A DNA stretch of 64,000 nt from Streptomyces sp. NBRC 110611. Lineage in GTDB: Bacteria > Actinomycetota > Actinomycetes > Streptomycetales > Streptomycetaceae. The position numbers were made by a program, and so were the translations under genes. Below are positions 56,380 to 64,000 of this stretch, piece after piece (within the stretch, counting starts at the first letter, position 1; every line of letters begins with the position of its first letter). The stretch spans positions 379,846 to 443,845 of the forward strand of contig NZ_BBUY01000003.1 of assembly GCF_001590865.1 (NCBI RefSeq), given 5' to 3'. The notes under the pieces are model-generated. The model saw nothing but the letters and a program-made list of their open reading frames with translations. It had not been told where the DNA came from and ran no database searches.

Positions 56380-57105
56380 TCACTCCGTTACGGGCATGCA
56401 CTCGGCGAGCAGGTTGACGACGTCGCGCCAGGCCCGCTGCGCGTGCTGAGGGTGGTAGCCGATGCCGGGGAGCACGGTCTGGTCGACCGGCGGGTGGTGA
56501 AAGCCGTGCAGGGTGCCGCCGTAGACCACGAGGCGCCAGTCGGCGCCCGCGGCCTGCATCTCGGCGGCGAAGGCAGCCCGTTGCTCAGCGGACATGATCG
56601 GGTCCTCCGACCCGACCCCGGCCCACACGGGGCAACGGATGCGCGCCGCCTCACCGGGGCGGCCCGTGGTCAGTGCGTTGATAGTCCCGATCGCCCGCAG
56701 GTTGACGCCGTCGCGCCCGAGTTCCAGCACGATTGCGCCCCCGGTGCCGTAGCCGATAGCGGCGATCCGGTCGGCGGCGGTCCGCGGTTCGGCGCGCAGC
56801 ACATCGAGTGCCGCATGGCCGATGCCCCGCAGCCGGTCGGGGTCGGCGAGCAGCGGGGTCAGGCGCGCCAGCATCTCCTGTGGGTCGGTGAACCAGCGCC
56901 CGCCGTGGATGTCGAAGGCCAGTGCCACGTAGCCCAGTTCGGCGAGGGCGTCGGCCCGGCGGCGCTGGAAGTCGTTCAGGCCCGGCCCCTCCGGCCCGAT
57001 CAGGACTGCGGGTCGGCGGTCGACACCGGCGGGGAGCGCGAGGTGCCCGATCATCGTCAGGCCGTCGGCGGGGTATTCGACCGTGCGCGTGGTGACCGTC
57101 GTCAT
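56380..57105 (-). CDS. Dienelactone-hydrolase-family protein lacking the usual nucleophile
   Basis: A 241-residue alpha/beta-hydrolase-fold protein of the DLH family. The early strand is PAVLIGPEGPGLNDFQRRRA. At the nucleophile elbow the sequence is IGYGTGG (117-123), where DLH proteins have G-x-C-x-G-G; the cysteine is replaced by Gly120. The acid (VGSEDPI) and histidine (LHGFHH) regions are kept. It may not be a hydrolase, or the family alignment may place the nucleophile elsewhere. Start ATG at 57105. Convergent with dnaB. Confidence 0.8.
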   Translation of the reverse strand: MTTVTTRTVEYPADGLTMIGHLALPAGVDRRPAVLIGPEGPGLNDFQRRRADALAELGYVALAFDIHGGRWFTDPQEMLARLTPLLADPDRLRGIGHAALDVLRAEPRTAADRIAAIGYGTGGAIVLELGRDGVNLRAIGTINALTTGRPGEAARIRCPVWAGVGSEDPIMSAEQRAAFAAEMQAAGADWRLVVYGGTLHGFHHPPVDQTVLPGIGYHPQHAQRAWRDVVNLLAECMPVTE

Positions 57106-57324
57106 GAGACGGGAAGGTAGTGATTGTCGCGCCCGGTCGGGCGGGGATTCACCGTCGGCGGAACAGCGCGGGTGCGGGCCCGTGGAGGGGTACTGTGGGC
57201 GGCTCTCCTTCTGGGGCACGTCCGGCCCCAGGGAGCCGTGAGACCCTCCGGCACGCGCGCTCCCTCGCATACCGCACATACGGCACGAGCCGTCGTATGC
57301 CGAAGAGTCTCCGGGACGAGGCGC

Positions 57325-57753
57325 TCAGGCCAGACGTGACGTCAGCGGCCGGAGCAGTTCCTGCACGGGGCGGATCAGGGAGAGCGACTTCGGCCGGGCG
57401 TCCTGGTCGCGGCTCTCCTTCATATCTCTGTGTGGTGGCGCCGAGTTGGAGCAGTTCATGACGGGTCCGACCCTCCTGGTCTGAGGAGGCTGGTTGCTCA
57501 GCACGCTGATGGAGGGCCACGCCACGATGTTCCGGGAGGTCGATGAGCAGCCCCGGGTGTGCTTGACGATGCGCTTGCCGTCCTTGGTGGTGTGGATGGT
57601 CTCGAGCCGGTAGATGCAGGTGCGGTTGCCCTGGGCGTCGTGGCTGCAGTGGCCGGTGATTCCTGCGGCGTACGCCTGGGGGGCACCGGCGCAGGTCAGG
57701 GCGAGGCCGCCCAGGAGCAGCGAGACGACTGTGATCTTCTTGCGACTGAACAT
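57325..57753 (-). CDS. Small secreted protein, unknown
   Basis: A 142-residue protein with a classic signal peptide (KKITVVSLLLGGLALTCAGA, cleavage near AYA). The exported part has cysteines (HCSHDAQGNRTCIYR, RGCSS, MNCSN) and ends basic. No family recognised. AAGGAA lies about 10 nt upstream of ATG. Next to a second small secreted gene. Confidence 0.6.
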   Translation of the reverse strand: MFSRKKITVVSLLLGGLALTCAGAPQAYAAGITGHCSHDAQGNRTCIYRLETIHTTKDGKRIVKHTRGCSSTSRNIVAWPSISVLSNQPPQTRRVGPVMNCSNSAPPHRDMKESRDQDARPKSLSLIRPVQELLRPLTSRLA

Positions 57754-57900
57754 GTAAGGCGTTCCTTGTCCCTTTGTGGCCGATGACGATCGATGCTCGG
57801 GCGCAATGGACGAAGAACCGGTCCGGGCCCGGGCTTTGAAGAGGGGCGGAAGCGGGGTCCCGGTGCCGGGCCGACGGCTCGGACACCGGGACCCTTCCCG

Positions 57901-58161
57901 TTACTTGCCCTTGCCGTGGCCGTCCTCGTTGCAGCCCATGCTGGAACCGATCGGGCTGGACTGTGCGCCCGGGGAGCCTTCGCCGTTCAGCGCGTTGCCC
58001 AGGAGGCCGTTGAGGATGCCGATCTGGCCGAGGATGTCGATGTTGAAGTCGTGTTGCTTGCAGAAGCCGCCTTCTCCGCCGGCGTAGGCGTTGCCGGTAC
58101 CGAGGAAGCTGGCACTGCCGAGAATGGCAGCCACGGCGGCTGCCCTGTAGAGCTTGCGCAT
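57901..58161 (-). CDS. Small secreted protein with two cysteines, unknown
   Basis: An 86-residue protein with a signal peptide (KLYRAAAVAAILGSASFLG, cleavage near AYA) and a mature part of about 58 residues, rich in Gly, Asn, Ile and Leu (DFNIDILGQIGILNGLLGNA), with two cysteines (FCKQH, MGCNED). The composition recalls small amyloid-forming surface proteins of Streptomyces but I see no chaplin or rodlin signature. GGAGGAG upstream. Confidence 0.65.
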   Translation of the reverse strand: MRKLYRAAAVAAILGSASFLGTGNAYAGGEGGFCKQHDFNIDILGQIGILNGLLGNALNGEGSPGAQSSPIGSSMGCNEDGHGKGK

Positions 58162-59263
58162 TTCTCCTCCATCGATGGAACCGTTGCGATCTGTGACAGA
58201 TCAACTTCGAGCAGTGATGTGGAGATTAATATGAAAATATGCCTCGATGCTCATCGGCGCTGGCATCCGGTGTACGCGGCACTCCGGGCGGTTGATCCGA
58301 CCGGTTTCGTGAGCGGCTTCCGCACCTGTCGGCGATGCCCCCAATTGGCCACCTGTGCAACGGGGTCGAGCAACTCGTCGCCCTGGCGACACGCCGACGA
58401 CACGCCGACCGAGGGCGCACGTGACGTGTGGTCAGGGAGACGGTGTTACGACAGGAATCCGCTGGTCAGGGCGGCACCAGGGGCTAGCTGTGAAGGGACC
58501 TGACGCTGTGTGGGCGAGATTCCACGCGTCCTGAGGGTGTATAAGGTCCGTGAGTTACCGGCCCCCCTCACGAATGTGACGGCCCATCACCGTCGACGGA
58601 CCCCGGCGCGGACGGTTGTCGTGTTGCGGTGTCCGCCACCGCCCTTCTCTCGCTCGGCGATCTGCGCGAGCGTGTCCGGCGCCACCACCTGGAGGCGGCG
58701 TACGTCGGTGACGTTCTCGGACGACAGCGAAGACCTGTTGAGCATCGGCGCCTTGCCTGACGTGCGTGCCTGGGGACGAGTGCGCTGCGGTTCTATGACG
58801 ACTGCGGGGTGGGCTGTACGGCATCGGGTCATCGTCGACCGGGTGGAGCTGCGGGATGCGGTGGCCGGGCGCGTGGGAGCGGGGGCGTGGTTTCACGTGA
58901 AACACCGCCCAGGCCTGAGGTCGAGTAGGTGCTGGAGGTATCCGGTGGAGGGCGGACACCCGTCCGCCTCCGGCGCTGGAGGCCGGAGTGAGGTCTGATG
59001 TGCTGCTGGTGATTGCTTCGGTGGACCGGCCGGTCGACACCAGAACTCGCCTGAGAATACGCTGCGTTGGAACCAGGAGTGTGTGCAGGGGCTGCTGTCG
59101 CGATGGTGCGCACGGGCCGAGCTCAAGGCGCTGGGGCTGACGCTGCCGGCCTACCTCGGCTACCTCGGAACGGACATCGGCGGGCTGGATCAGCGGGGCC
59201 GGAGAGGCGAAGCTGTGTGCCGTCAATGCGTCGGCCGGTTCAGATCTGTCGTTGAGGAGCGCC
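58162..59263. other. Gene-poor 1.1-kb region
   Basis: No frame on either strand shows a full domain. AT-rich sequence occurs at 58200-58245. It contains one parS (58890-58903). A plus-strand stretch at 59083-59250 (VQGLLSRWCARAELKALGLT) may be a gene remnant. The dnaB-side accessory region thus appears to be in decay here. Confidence 0.45.
58890..58903. other. parS site 16
   Basis: Perfect core within the gene-poor region. Confidence 0.93.
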
Positions 59264-60730
59264 ATGACCATCACCGACTCCACGGAGTCCCAAGGGGCCG
59301 GAGCGAGCGAGTCCGGGCCATACGGCCGTGTCCCGCTGCCGCTGGATACCGCCGAGACGTTCACGGATCTGCTGCCCCGGACGCGGCGCGCGTTGCTGCG
59401 GCGGTTGGCCGTTGGGCAGGCCGAGGGACGGGCGCCCTCGATGATGGGCGCGGTGGTCCGCGGCGGGCGGGCAGTGTGGACCGGGGCCCGGGGTTCGGCC
59501 GGGGGGAGGGAGATGTTGCACGCCGATGTGCAGTACCGGATCGGTTCGATCACCAAGACCTTTGTGGCCGTACTGGTGATGAGGCTCCGTGACGAGGGAT
59601 TGCTGTGCCTGGAGGACCCGGTCGGCAGATATCTGGAGGGCGCTCCGGTGCCGGACGCGACAATCGCCCAACTGCTGGCGCACAGTTCTGGATTGGCGGC
59701 CGAGGCCCGGGGACCATGGTGGGAGCGGACCCCCGGTGAGCTGCGGCCGGAGTCGGCCGACCTGTTCGGTGACCGTCCGCGGCTGCTTCCTCCCGGGCGA
59801 AGGCACCACTACTCCAACCCCGGCTACGCACTCCTCGGTGCGCTGGTCGAATCCCTGCGAGGCGGTACGCCCTGGTACGTGGTGCTGCGGCGCGAGGTGC
59901 TGGAACCGCTCGGCATGGGCCGTACGACGCGGCATCCGGAGATGCCGCACACGGAGGGCTGGGCGGTGCACCCATGGGCCGATGTGATGCTGCCGGAACC
60001 GGCGCAGGACACCGGGCTGATGGGGCCGGCCGGGCAACTGTGGTCGACGCTGGAGGATCTCTGCCGGTGGGCGGCGTTCCTCCTGCGTGGTGATGAGCGG
60101 GTACTGAGTGCGACGAGCCTGGCCGAGATGCGGACTCCGGCGGTGCCGCCGGAGACGGGCGGGTGGGACGCCGGATTCGGGCTGGGGCTTCAGCTCGTAC
60201 GTCGTGAAGGGCGGACGCTGGTCGGGCACACCGGATCGATGCCCGGGTTCCTGGCGGCGCTGTGGACCGACGCCGAGCAGGACACGGCCGGGATCGTGCT
60301 CGCCAACTGCACGTCGGGACCGGCTGTCCCGGCCATCGCGGCCGATCTCCCCGGGATCGTGGCCGAGCACGAGCCCCGGATCCCGGAGCCGTGGCGCCCG
60401 CTGCCCGGACCGCTGGAGCCGGAGCTGCTGGCGCTGACCGGGCCCTGGTACTGGGGTGCGAACCCGCATGTGCTGCGGCTGCGGGCCGAGCGTGGGCTGG
60501 AGCTCGCTCCCCTCTCAGGGACAGGGCGATCCTCGCGGTTCCGGGCGGAGAAGGACGGCACCTGGACAGGGCTGGACGGCTACTACCAGGGCGAGACGCT
60601 GAAGGTGGTACAGGGCCGGGATGGTTCGGTCAGCCATCTGGACCTCGGCACCTTCGTGTTCACACGCGGCCCCTACGAGCCGTCGGAGCCAGTGCCCGGC
60701 GGGGTGGATCCGGAGGGCTGGCGGGCCTGA
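59264..60730 (+). CDS. Serine hydrolase (class C beta-lactamase / DD-peptidase family)
   Basis: A 488-residue protein of the beta-lactamase class C family. Catalytic motifs: SITK (S95, K98), YSN (Y183-N185) and HTG in GHTGSMPG. No signal peptide or membrane helix is seen, so it is probably cytoplasmic. A C-terminal extension after residue 370 forms a beta-barrel-like domain (ALTGPWYWGANPHVL). ATG at 59264 has GAGGAG upstream. Substrate unknown; an aminotransferase gene follows. Confidence 0.88.
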   Translation: MTITDSTESQGAGASESGPYGRVPLPLDTAETFTDLLPRTRRALLRRLAVGQAEGRAPSMMGAVVRGGRAVWTGARGSAGGREMLHADVQYRIGSITKTFVAVLVMRLRDEGLLCLEDPVGRYLEGAPVPDATIAQLLAHSSGLAAEARGPWWERTPGELRPESADLFGDRPRLLPPGRRHHYSNPGYALLGALVESLRGGTPWYVVLRREVLEPLGMGRTTRHPEMPHTEGWAVHPWADVMLPEPAQDTGLMGPAGQLWSTLEDLCRWAAFLLRGDERVLSATSLAEMRTPAVPPETGGWDAGFGLGLQLVRREGRTLVGHTGSMPGFLAALWTDAEQDTAGIVLANCTSGPAVPAIAADLPGIVAEHEPRIPEPWRPLPGPLEPELLALTGPWYWGANPHVLRLRAERGLELAPLSGTGRSSRFRAEKDGTWTGLDGYYQGETLKVVQGRDGSVSHLDLGTFVFTRGPYEPSEPVPGGVDPEGWRA

Positions 60731-60844
60731 TGCCGCCCGCGTGGACGGGCGTCAGCGCGTACGGTGCGGCGCGACCGGCGGACGTACAGTCGGAGCCAGA
60801 CGTCAGGAGCCGCCCGGAGCGGCTCGCTACCGCTGGAAGGCCCT

Positions 60845-61990
60845 GTGACTGCCGTGTCTGACCCGACCGCGAACTCCACCACCCCGCATCTGCTCGATCT
60901 GCCGCCGCTCACCGCGGCCCGGTTCGCGCGGATCGAGGACAAGGTCGCCGCGCTGATCCGCACCCGGTGCGATGTCGTGACGATGCAGGGCGAGGCGCTG
61001 CTGCCGCTGGAGGCCTGCATCCGCTCCGCCGTACGGCCCGGCAGCACCGCGCTCAACATCATCACCGGCCCGTACGGCGAGACCTTTGGCGGCTGGCTGC
61101 GCTCCTGCGGTGCCGAGGTGGTCACGATCAGCGCGCCGTTCACCGGTGCCGTGGACCCACAGAAGGTGGCGGATGTCCTGAGGCAGCACCCCGCGATCGA
61201 CTTCGTCAGCCTTGTGCACGCCGAGGCCGCCACCGGTAACACCAACCCCGTCGCCGAGATCGGCTCGGTGGTGCGGGAGCACGGCGCGCTGCTGATGCTG
61301 GATGCGGTGGCTTCGGTGGGTGCCGAGCCGCTGCTGACCGATGAGTGGGGTGTGGACCTGTGTGTCATCGGCGGGCAGAAGGCGATTGCCGGGCCCGCCG
61401 GGGTGTCCCTGGCATCGATCAGTGCTCGTGCGTGGGAGCGGATCGGCGCCAACGAACAGGCTCCGCGGCGCTCGTACCTGTCGCTCCTGGACTGGAAGGA
61501 GCGCTGGATCGAGGGTGGCCGCACCGCGCTGCCGCATGCCCCGGCGCAGCTGGAGATGCTCGCCCTGGAGCAGGCGGTGGACCGTATCGACGCCGAGGGC
61601 CTGGATTCGGTGATCACCCGGCACCGGGCGGCGACCGCGGCCGCCCGGGCCGGGGTGCGGGCGCTGGGCGGGCTCACTCCGTACGTCGTGCGTGATGAGG
61701 ACGCCGCGCCGGCCGCGACGACGCTCAGGGCGCCCGAGGGAGGAGACGCCCGGGAGATCGTGGCTGCCGCACTCGCCATGGACGCAACTGTGCCGTTGCA
61801 GGCCGCGACGGGCACGCTCACCAAGGAGATGATCCGGGTGAACCACTATGGTCGCGCCGCCGATCGGTCCGTGGTCACGGCCTCACTGTTGGCGCTGGCC
61901 GGCGGGCTGCGCGCACTGGGCGTGTCCGTGGACGTGGAGGCTGCGGCTGTGGCGGCGGGCGAAGCGTGGGATGCCGTGATCGCCTGCTGA
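60845..61990 (+). CDS. Class V aminotransferase (alanine-glyoxylate type)
   Basis: A 381-residue PLP enzyme. The PLP lysine lies in VIGGQKAIAGPAG. The upstream LLMLDAVASVGAEPL carries the aspartate that pairs with the PLP nitrogen. The C-terminal RVNHYGRAA includes an arginine typical of substrate-carboxylate binding. GTG start at 60845 with GGAAGG upstream. It follows the serine hydrolase by about 115 bp. Ends before the palindrome at 62006-62041. Confidence 0.88.
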   Translation: MTAVSDPTANSTTPHLLDLPPLTAARFARIEDKVAALIRTRCDVVTMQGEALLPLEACIRSAVRPGSTALNIITGPYGETFGGWLRSCGAEVVTISAPFTGAVDPQKVADVLRQHPAIDFVSLVHAEAATGNTNPVAEIGSVVREHGALLMLDAVASVGAEPLLTDEWGVDLCVIGGQKAIAGPAGVSLASISARAWERIGANEQAPRRSYLSLLDWKERWIEGGRTALPHAPAQLEMLALEQAVDRIDAEGLDSVITRHRAATAAARAGVRALGGLTPYVVRDEDAAPAATTLRAPEGGDAREIVAAALAMDATVPLQAATGTLTKEMIRVNHYGRAADRSVVTASLLALAGGLRALGVSVDVEAAAVAAGEAWDAVIAC

Positions 61991-62005
61991 GGTGTGGCTG
62001 GTGCT

Positions 62006-62041
62006 GCTGGGGCCGTGTTTCACGTGAAACACGGCCCCAGC
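62006..62041 (+). terminator. 36-bp perfect palindrome centred on parS: probable terminator
   Basis: A perfect inverted repeat (arms begin GCTGGGGCCGTGTTTCAC) centred on parS and followed by TCTTTT, so it looks like an intrinsic terminator of the aminotransferase gene, 15 bp past its stop. The same DNA is a ParB site. Confidence 0.75.
62017..62030. other. parS site 17
   Basis: Perfect core at the centre of the 36-bp palindrome; 46 bp from site 18. Confidence 0.93.
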
Positions 62042-62373
62042 TCTTTTGGGTGAAGCGGCGTTGTTTCACGTGAAACACGGCAATGGGCGGCACCCCTCGA
62101 TGCCCCACGTGTGCCACAAATCCCCTGCTTCATAACGGAGTTGCGCGCTATGAAGGGATCCTTCCTGGCAAGGAGTAAGCGCAGTGGCGGGTCGGAGGCT
62201 CCAGGCTCAGGCTGGGTACTGAAGGCGCTGCACTTGCCGTCGATCGCGGACTTCGGCGTGCGGGGCGCCGCTAACGATCATGTCTAAACTCTCCTCTAGA
62301 ATCGGAACGGGAAACCCGCTTGATATTCCGGAGTTCTCGGTCCGGATGCCGATGTTCTTCAGGAGGTCCGGCG
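62042..62373. other. Noncoding region before the TetR gene
   Basis: About 330 bp with a parS near its start, no convincing gene, and AT-rich sequence at 62278-62305 that may hold the TetR promoter. AGGAGG at 62361-62366 is the TetR ribosome site. Confidence 0.45.
62063..62076. other. parS site 18
   Basis: Perfect core, the last in this window. Confidence 0.93.
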
Positions 62374-63120
62374 ATGACGGAAGGTGGTGTCACTCCGTCA
62401 CGTGCGGATGCGCGGCGCAACAGGGGGCTGGTGCTCCAGGCCGCCCGATCTGCCTTCGAGGAAGAGGGGTTGGCGGTCCCGCTAGGCGAGATCGCACGCC
62501 GCGCAGGGGTCGGGGCAGGAACCGTCTACCGTCATTTCCCTTCCAAGGACGTCCTGTTCAGAGCGGCGATCGTGGAGCGAATCGAGCTGTTCACTGATAC
62601 TGCAAGGGACTTGGCCGAAGCTGAGGACCCCGCCGGGGTGTTCTTCCGCTTCCTTTCCTCGGTGGTGCGGCTCGCGTCACGGAACAAGGCGTTGTGTGAC
62701 GCACTGGAAGCGTCGGCGGCAGGGCGTTTCGAGCCGTCGCCGCATGTGGCGCAGGACTTCGATGATGCTCTGGAAACCCTGCTCAGCAGGGCCCAACAGG
62801 CCGGTGCCGTGCGGAAGGACGTGGGGATAAAGGACCTCAGGGCCCTTCTGGTGGGCTGTCTTGCGATGGAGCGGGCCAGGCAGGAGGCGGAGCCTGAAGG
62901 CGGGACGGACGGGCGGATGGCGGCGCTGATGTGTGATGCGCTGCGGGCGGTGCCGACCATAACGAAACTGCCGCACGGATCCGGGAACCGTAACGAAACC
63001 CGCTGTGCGATGTGTGGCGGGGCGATGACGCTTGCGCGTACGGGCCGGCCCGCGCGGTACTGCGGCGGTGCCTGTCGGCAGAAGGCTCACCGAGCCCGCG
63101 GCCGCGCACGGCAGGCGTGA
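62374..63120 (+). CDS. TetR family regulator with C-terminal zinc-ribbon-like tail
   Basis: A 248-residue regulator. The helix-turn-helix is RRAGVGAGTVYRHFPSKDVL (residues about 48-67). The ligand domain runs to about residue 205. The last 35 residues have CAMC and YCGGAC (C-x2-C...C-x3-C) then RQKAHRARG, a treble-clef or zinc-ribbon-like segment uncommon in TetR proteins but seen in some actinobacterial ones. ATG at 62374 with AGGAGG upstream. Ligand and targets unknown. Confidence 0.88.
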   Translation: MTEGGVTPSRADARRNRGLVLQAARSAFEEEGLAVPLGEIARRAGVGAGTVYRHFPSKDVLFRAAIVERIELFTDTARDLAEAEDPAGVFFRFLSSVVRLASRNKALCDALEASAAGRFEPSPHVAQDFDDALETLLSRAQQAGAVRKDVGIKDLRALLVGCLAMERARQEAEPEGGTDGRMAALMCDALRAVPTITKLPHGSGNRNETRCAMCGGAMTLARTGRPARYCGGACRQKAHRARGRARQA

Positions 63121-63130
63121 GCCGGACGCG

Positions 63131-63212
63131 TCAGAGCGCCAGCTTGAAGCCCAGGTGGGAGGCCGCGAGGCCCAGGCGCTCGTAGAAGCGGTGCGCCCTC
63201 GCGGCCCTGTGT
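63131..63212 (-). pseudogene. GNAT acetyltransferase remnant (C-terminal tail only)
   Basis: The minus strand reads RAARAHRFYERLGLAASHLG followed by FKLAL and stop. The sequence FYERLGL...HLGFKL is the usual end of GNAT acetyltransferases. Upstream the frame has no acetyltransferase sequence; it runs into the 3' end of the MarR gene. It appears to be the leftover of a MarR-GNAT gene pair. Confidence 0.6.
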
Positions 63213-63224
63213 CTCCCCCGCCCG

Positions 63225-63764
63225 TCAGCGGTCCGCGGTCGGTGCCAGCGTCTCGACGGCGGTGACCAGCGGAGCCAGCTCGGGCCGTTGCGCGGCGTCC
63301 TGGAGAGCCTCGCACAGCGCGCCGTCATGTGTGGGACGTGCCTCCACCAGGAGCGCGACCCCCTGGGGTGTGACATCTGTGTAGATGCCGCGCCGGTCAT
63401 CGGGACACAGGTAGCGGGAGAGCAGTCCGCGCTCCTCGAGCCGGGTGACCAGGCGGGTGGTCGCGCTCTGGCTGAGGACGACGGCGTCCGCTACCTGGTG
63501 CATCCGCAGGTGGCCGCCCGGTCCGTCGTGCTGCTCGCTGAGCACGCTGAGGACCGAGAACTCGCGGACGCTGAGGTGGTGCTGTGCCTGCAGCACGCGC
63601 TCGATGTGCGATTCGATACGGCCGTGCAGGGCGGAGAGCGCGCACCAGCCCTGCGCGAGCCCGGGCGTGGGCGCGGGCGGGCAATTGGGCTCAGCCGCGG
63701 TAGCCGGCTGTGAGGCCGCCGTCCGCTTCTGCTGGTGCCGCTTCTGGCGCGTCTGCTGCGTCAT
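63225..63764 (-). CDS. MarR family transcriptional regulator
   Basis: A 179-residue winged-helix regulator. The DNA-binding part includes LSVREFSVLSVLSEQHDG, RMHQVADAVVLSQSATTRLV and the wing LEERGLLSRYLCPDDRRGIY. The first 45 residues are Q/K/P-rich. Start at 63764 has GAGGAGG upstream. It is divergent from an MFS exporter gene, and TGCAATTA repeats lie between; the usual pattern is that MarR represses such an exporter. Confidence 0.9.
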   Translation of the reverse strand: MTQQTRQKRHQQKRTAASQPATAAEPNCPPAPTPGLAQGWCALSALHGRIESHIERVLQAQHHLSVREFSVLSVLSEQHDGPGGHLRMHQVADAVVLSQSATTRLVTRLEERGLLSRYLCPDDRRGIYTDVTPQGVALLVEARPTHDGALCEALQDAAQRPELAPLVTAVETLAPTADR

Positions 63765-63822
63765 CGAAGACCTCCTCAAAGGGCGCACCACCAGGATAGG
63801 ACACCTTTGAAATAGCCAGCGC

Positions 63823-63848
63823 TTGCAATTAGTGTGCGTATGCAATTA
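63823..63848. promoter_or_regulatory. Probable MarR operator
   Basis: Two copies of TGCAATTA (63824-63831 and 63841-63848), 17 bp apart, with TTGCA...TGCAA symmetry (63823 and 63841), in the AT-rich divergent region between marR and MFS genes. Confidence 0.6.
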
Positions 63849-63895
63849 TTGTGGGCGCTCGTAAGAGATGGACGCAATGATTGAAGGGATCCGTC

Positions 63896-64000
63896 ATGCC
63901 TCTCGCACTCCTGGCTCTCGCCATCGGTGCATTTGGGATCGGAACGACCGAGTTCGCGGTTATGGGCCTGCTGCCCGACATGGCGGTCGGCTTCGGCGTC
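63896..64000 (+). CDS. MFS transporter, N-terminal fragment (partial)
   Basis: The first 35 codons of a gene that runs off the window: MPLALLALAIGAFGIGTTEF then AVMGLLPDMAVGFGV. This matches the first helix of DHA1-type MFS exporters (AraJ/YdhP group), where GTTEFV.MGLLP is characteristic. AAGGGA lies about 8 nt before ATG. Divergent from marR, so probably its target. Confidence 0.85.
   Translation, partial: MPLALLALAIGAFGIGTTEFAVMGLLPDMAVGFGV

Noticed and set aside
58231..58503. 90-codon plus-strand frame with GGAG before ATG (MKICLDAHRRWHPVYAALRA)
   Set aside because: No family match, and composition drifts quickly; it could be a small cysteine-rich protein but evidence is too weak.
58555..59556. 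333-residue minus-strand frame
   Set aside because: It overlaps the serine hydrolase antisense and has arginine/serine-rich shadow composition.

Overview
The window is the replication-origin core of a high-GC actinomycete chromosome, almost certainly Streptomyces or a close relative. The evidence is the gene order (gyrA-gyrB-dciA-recF-gnd-dnaN-oriC-dnaA-rpmH-rnpA-yidD-yidC-jag-rsmG-parA-parB), an origin full of actinobacterial DnaA boxes (consensus TTGTCCACA), a DnaA with a very long linker, and 18 perfect ParB-binding parS cores (GTTTCACGTGAAAC) plus three degenerate ones.

Layout. 1-6.6 kb: the end of a LuxR-type response regulator, a histidine kinase, tRNA-Ala(TGC), an XRE-type regulator, a Ser/Thr kinase, a secreted protein, a DLW-39 miniprotein, tRNA-Ile(GAT) and a DUF3566 protein. 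6.7-18.6 kb: leftward replication block gyrA, gyrB, dciA, recF, gnd, dnaN, oriC (about 15.75-16.63 kb) and dnaA. 18.9-24.9 kb: rightward block rpmH, rnpA, yidD, yidC, jag, rsmG, parA, parB. 25.0-35.7 kb: GNAT protein, then a leftward block trxA, trxB, anti-sigma factor, sigM, MurJ-partner pseudokinase, murJ and DUF6049, matching the mycobacterial Rv3909-Rv3914 neighbourhood. 35.9-48.8 kb: CCA-adding enzyme, LppU-like protein, MFS exporter, inositol-phosphate synthase, PadR regulator, class A PBP, GT87 glycosyltransferase, alanine-racemase-like protein, FemX and a small membrane protein. 49.0-56.3 kb: rpsF-ssb-rpsR-rplI, a trypsin-like protease, a MATE transporter and dnaB carrying an intein. 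56.4-64.0 kb: accessory genes (dienelactone-hydrolase-like, two small secreted proteins, serine hydrolase, aminotransferase, TetR, MarR, and a truncated MFS gene).

How the parts work together. DnaA opens oriC; DciA is the expected loader for the DnaB helicase encoded 37 kb away; DnaN, SSB and gyrase support the forks; RnpA/L34/YidC/YidD link to translation, RNase P and membrane insertion; ParA/ParB use the parS array to segregate and organise origins. The cell-wall genes (murJ plus pseudokinase, PBP, FemX) are interleaved with redox genes (trxA/trxB) and an ECF sigma/anti-sigma pair.

Most noteworthy: a dnaB intein with the Ala1/Trp/Cys/Thr residues of class 3 inteins inside the Walker A loop; parS sites built into long perfect palindromes that look like terminators (up to 56 bp); a run of parS-derived VSRET-type pentapeptides in the anti-sigma factor linker; DnaA-box groups upstream of parA and dnaB; a DLH-family protein lacking its nucleophile; and a decayed GNAT gene tail. 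No insertion sequence, rRNA, prophage or CRISPR array was seen.
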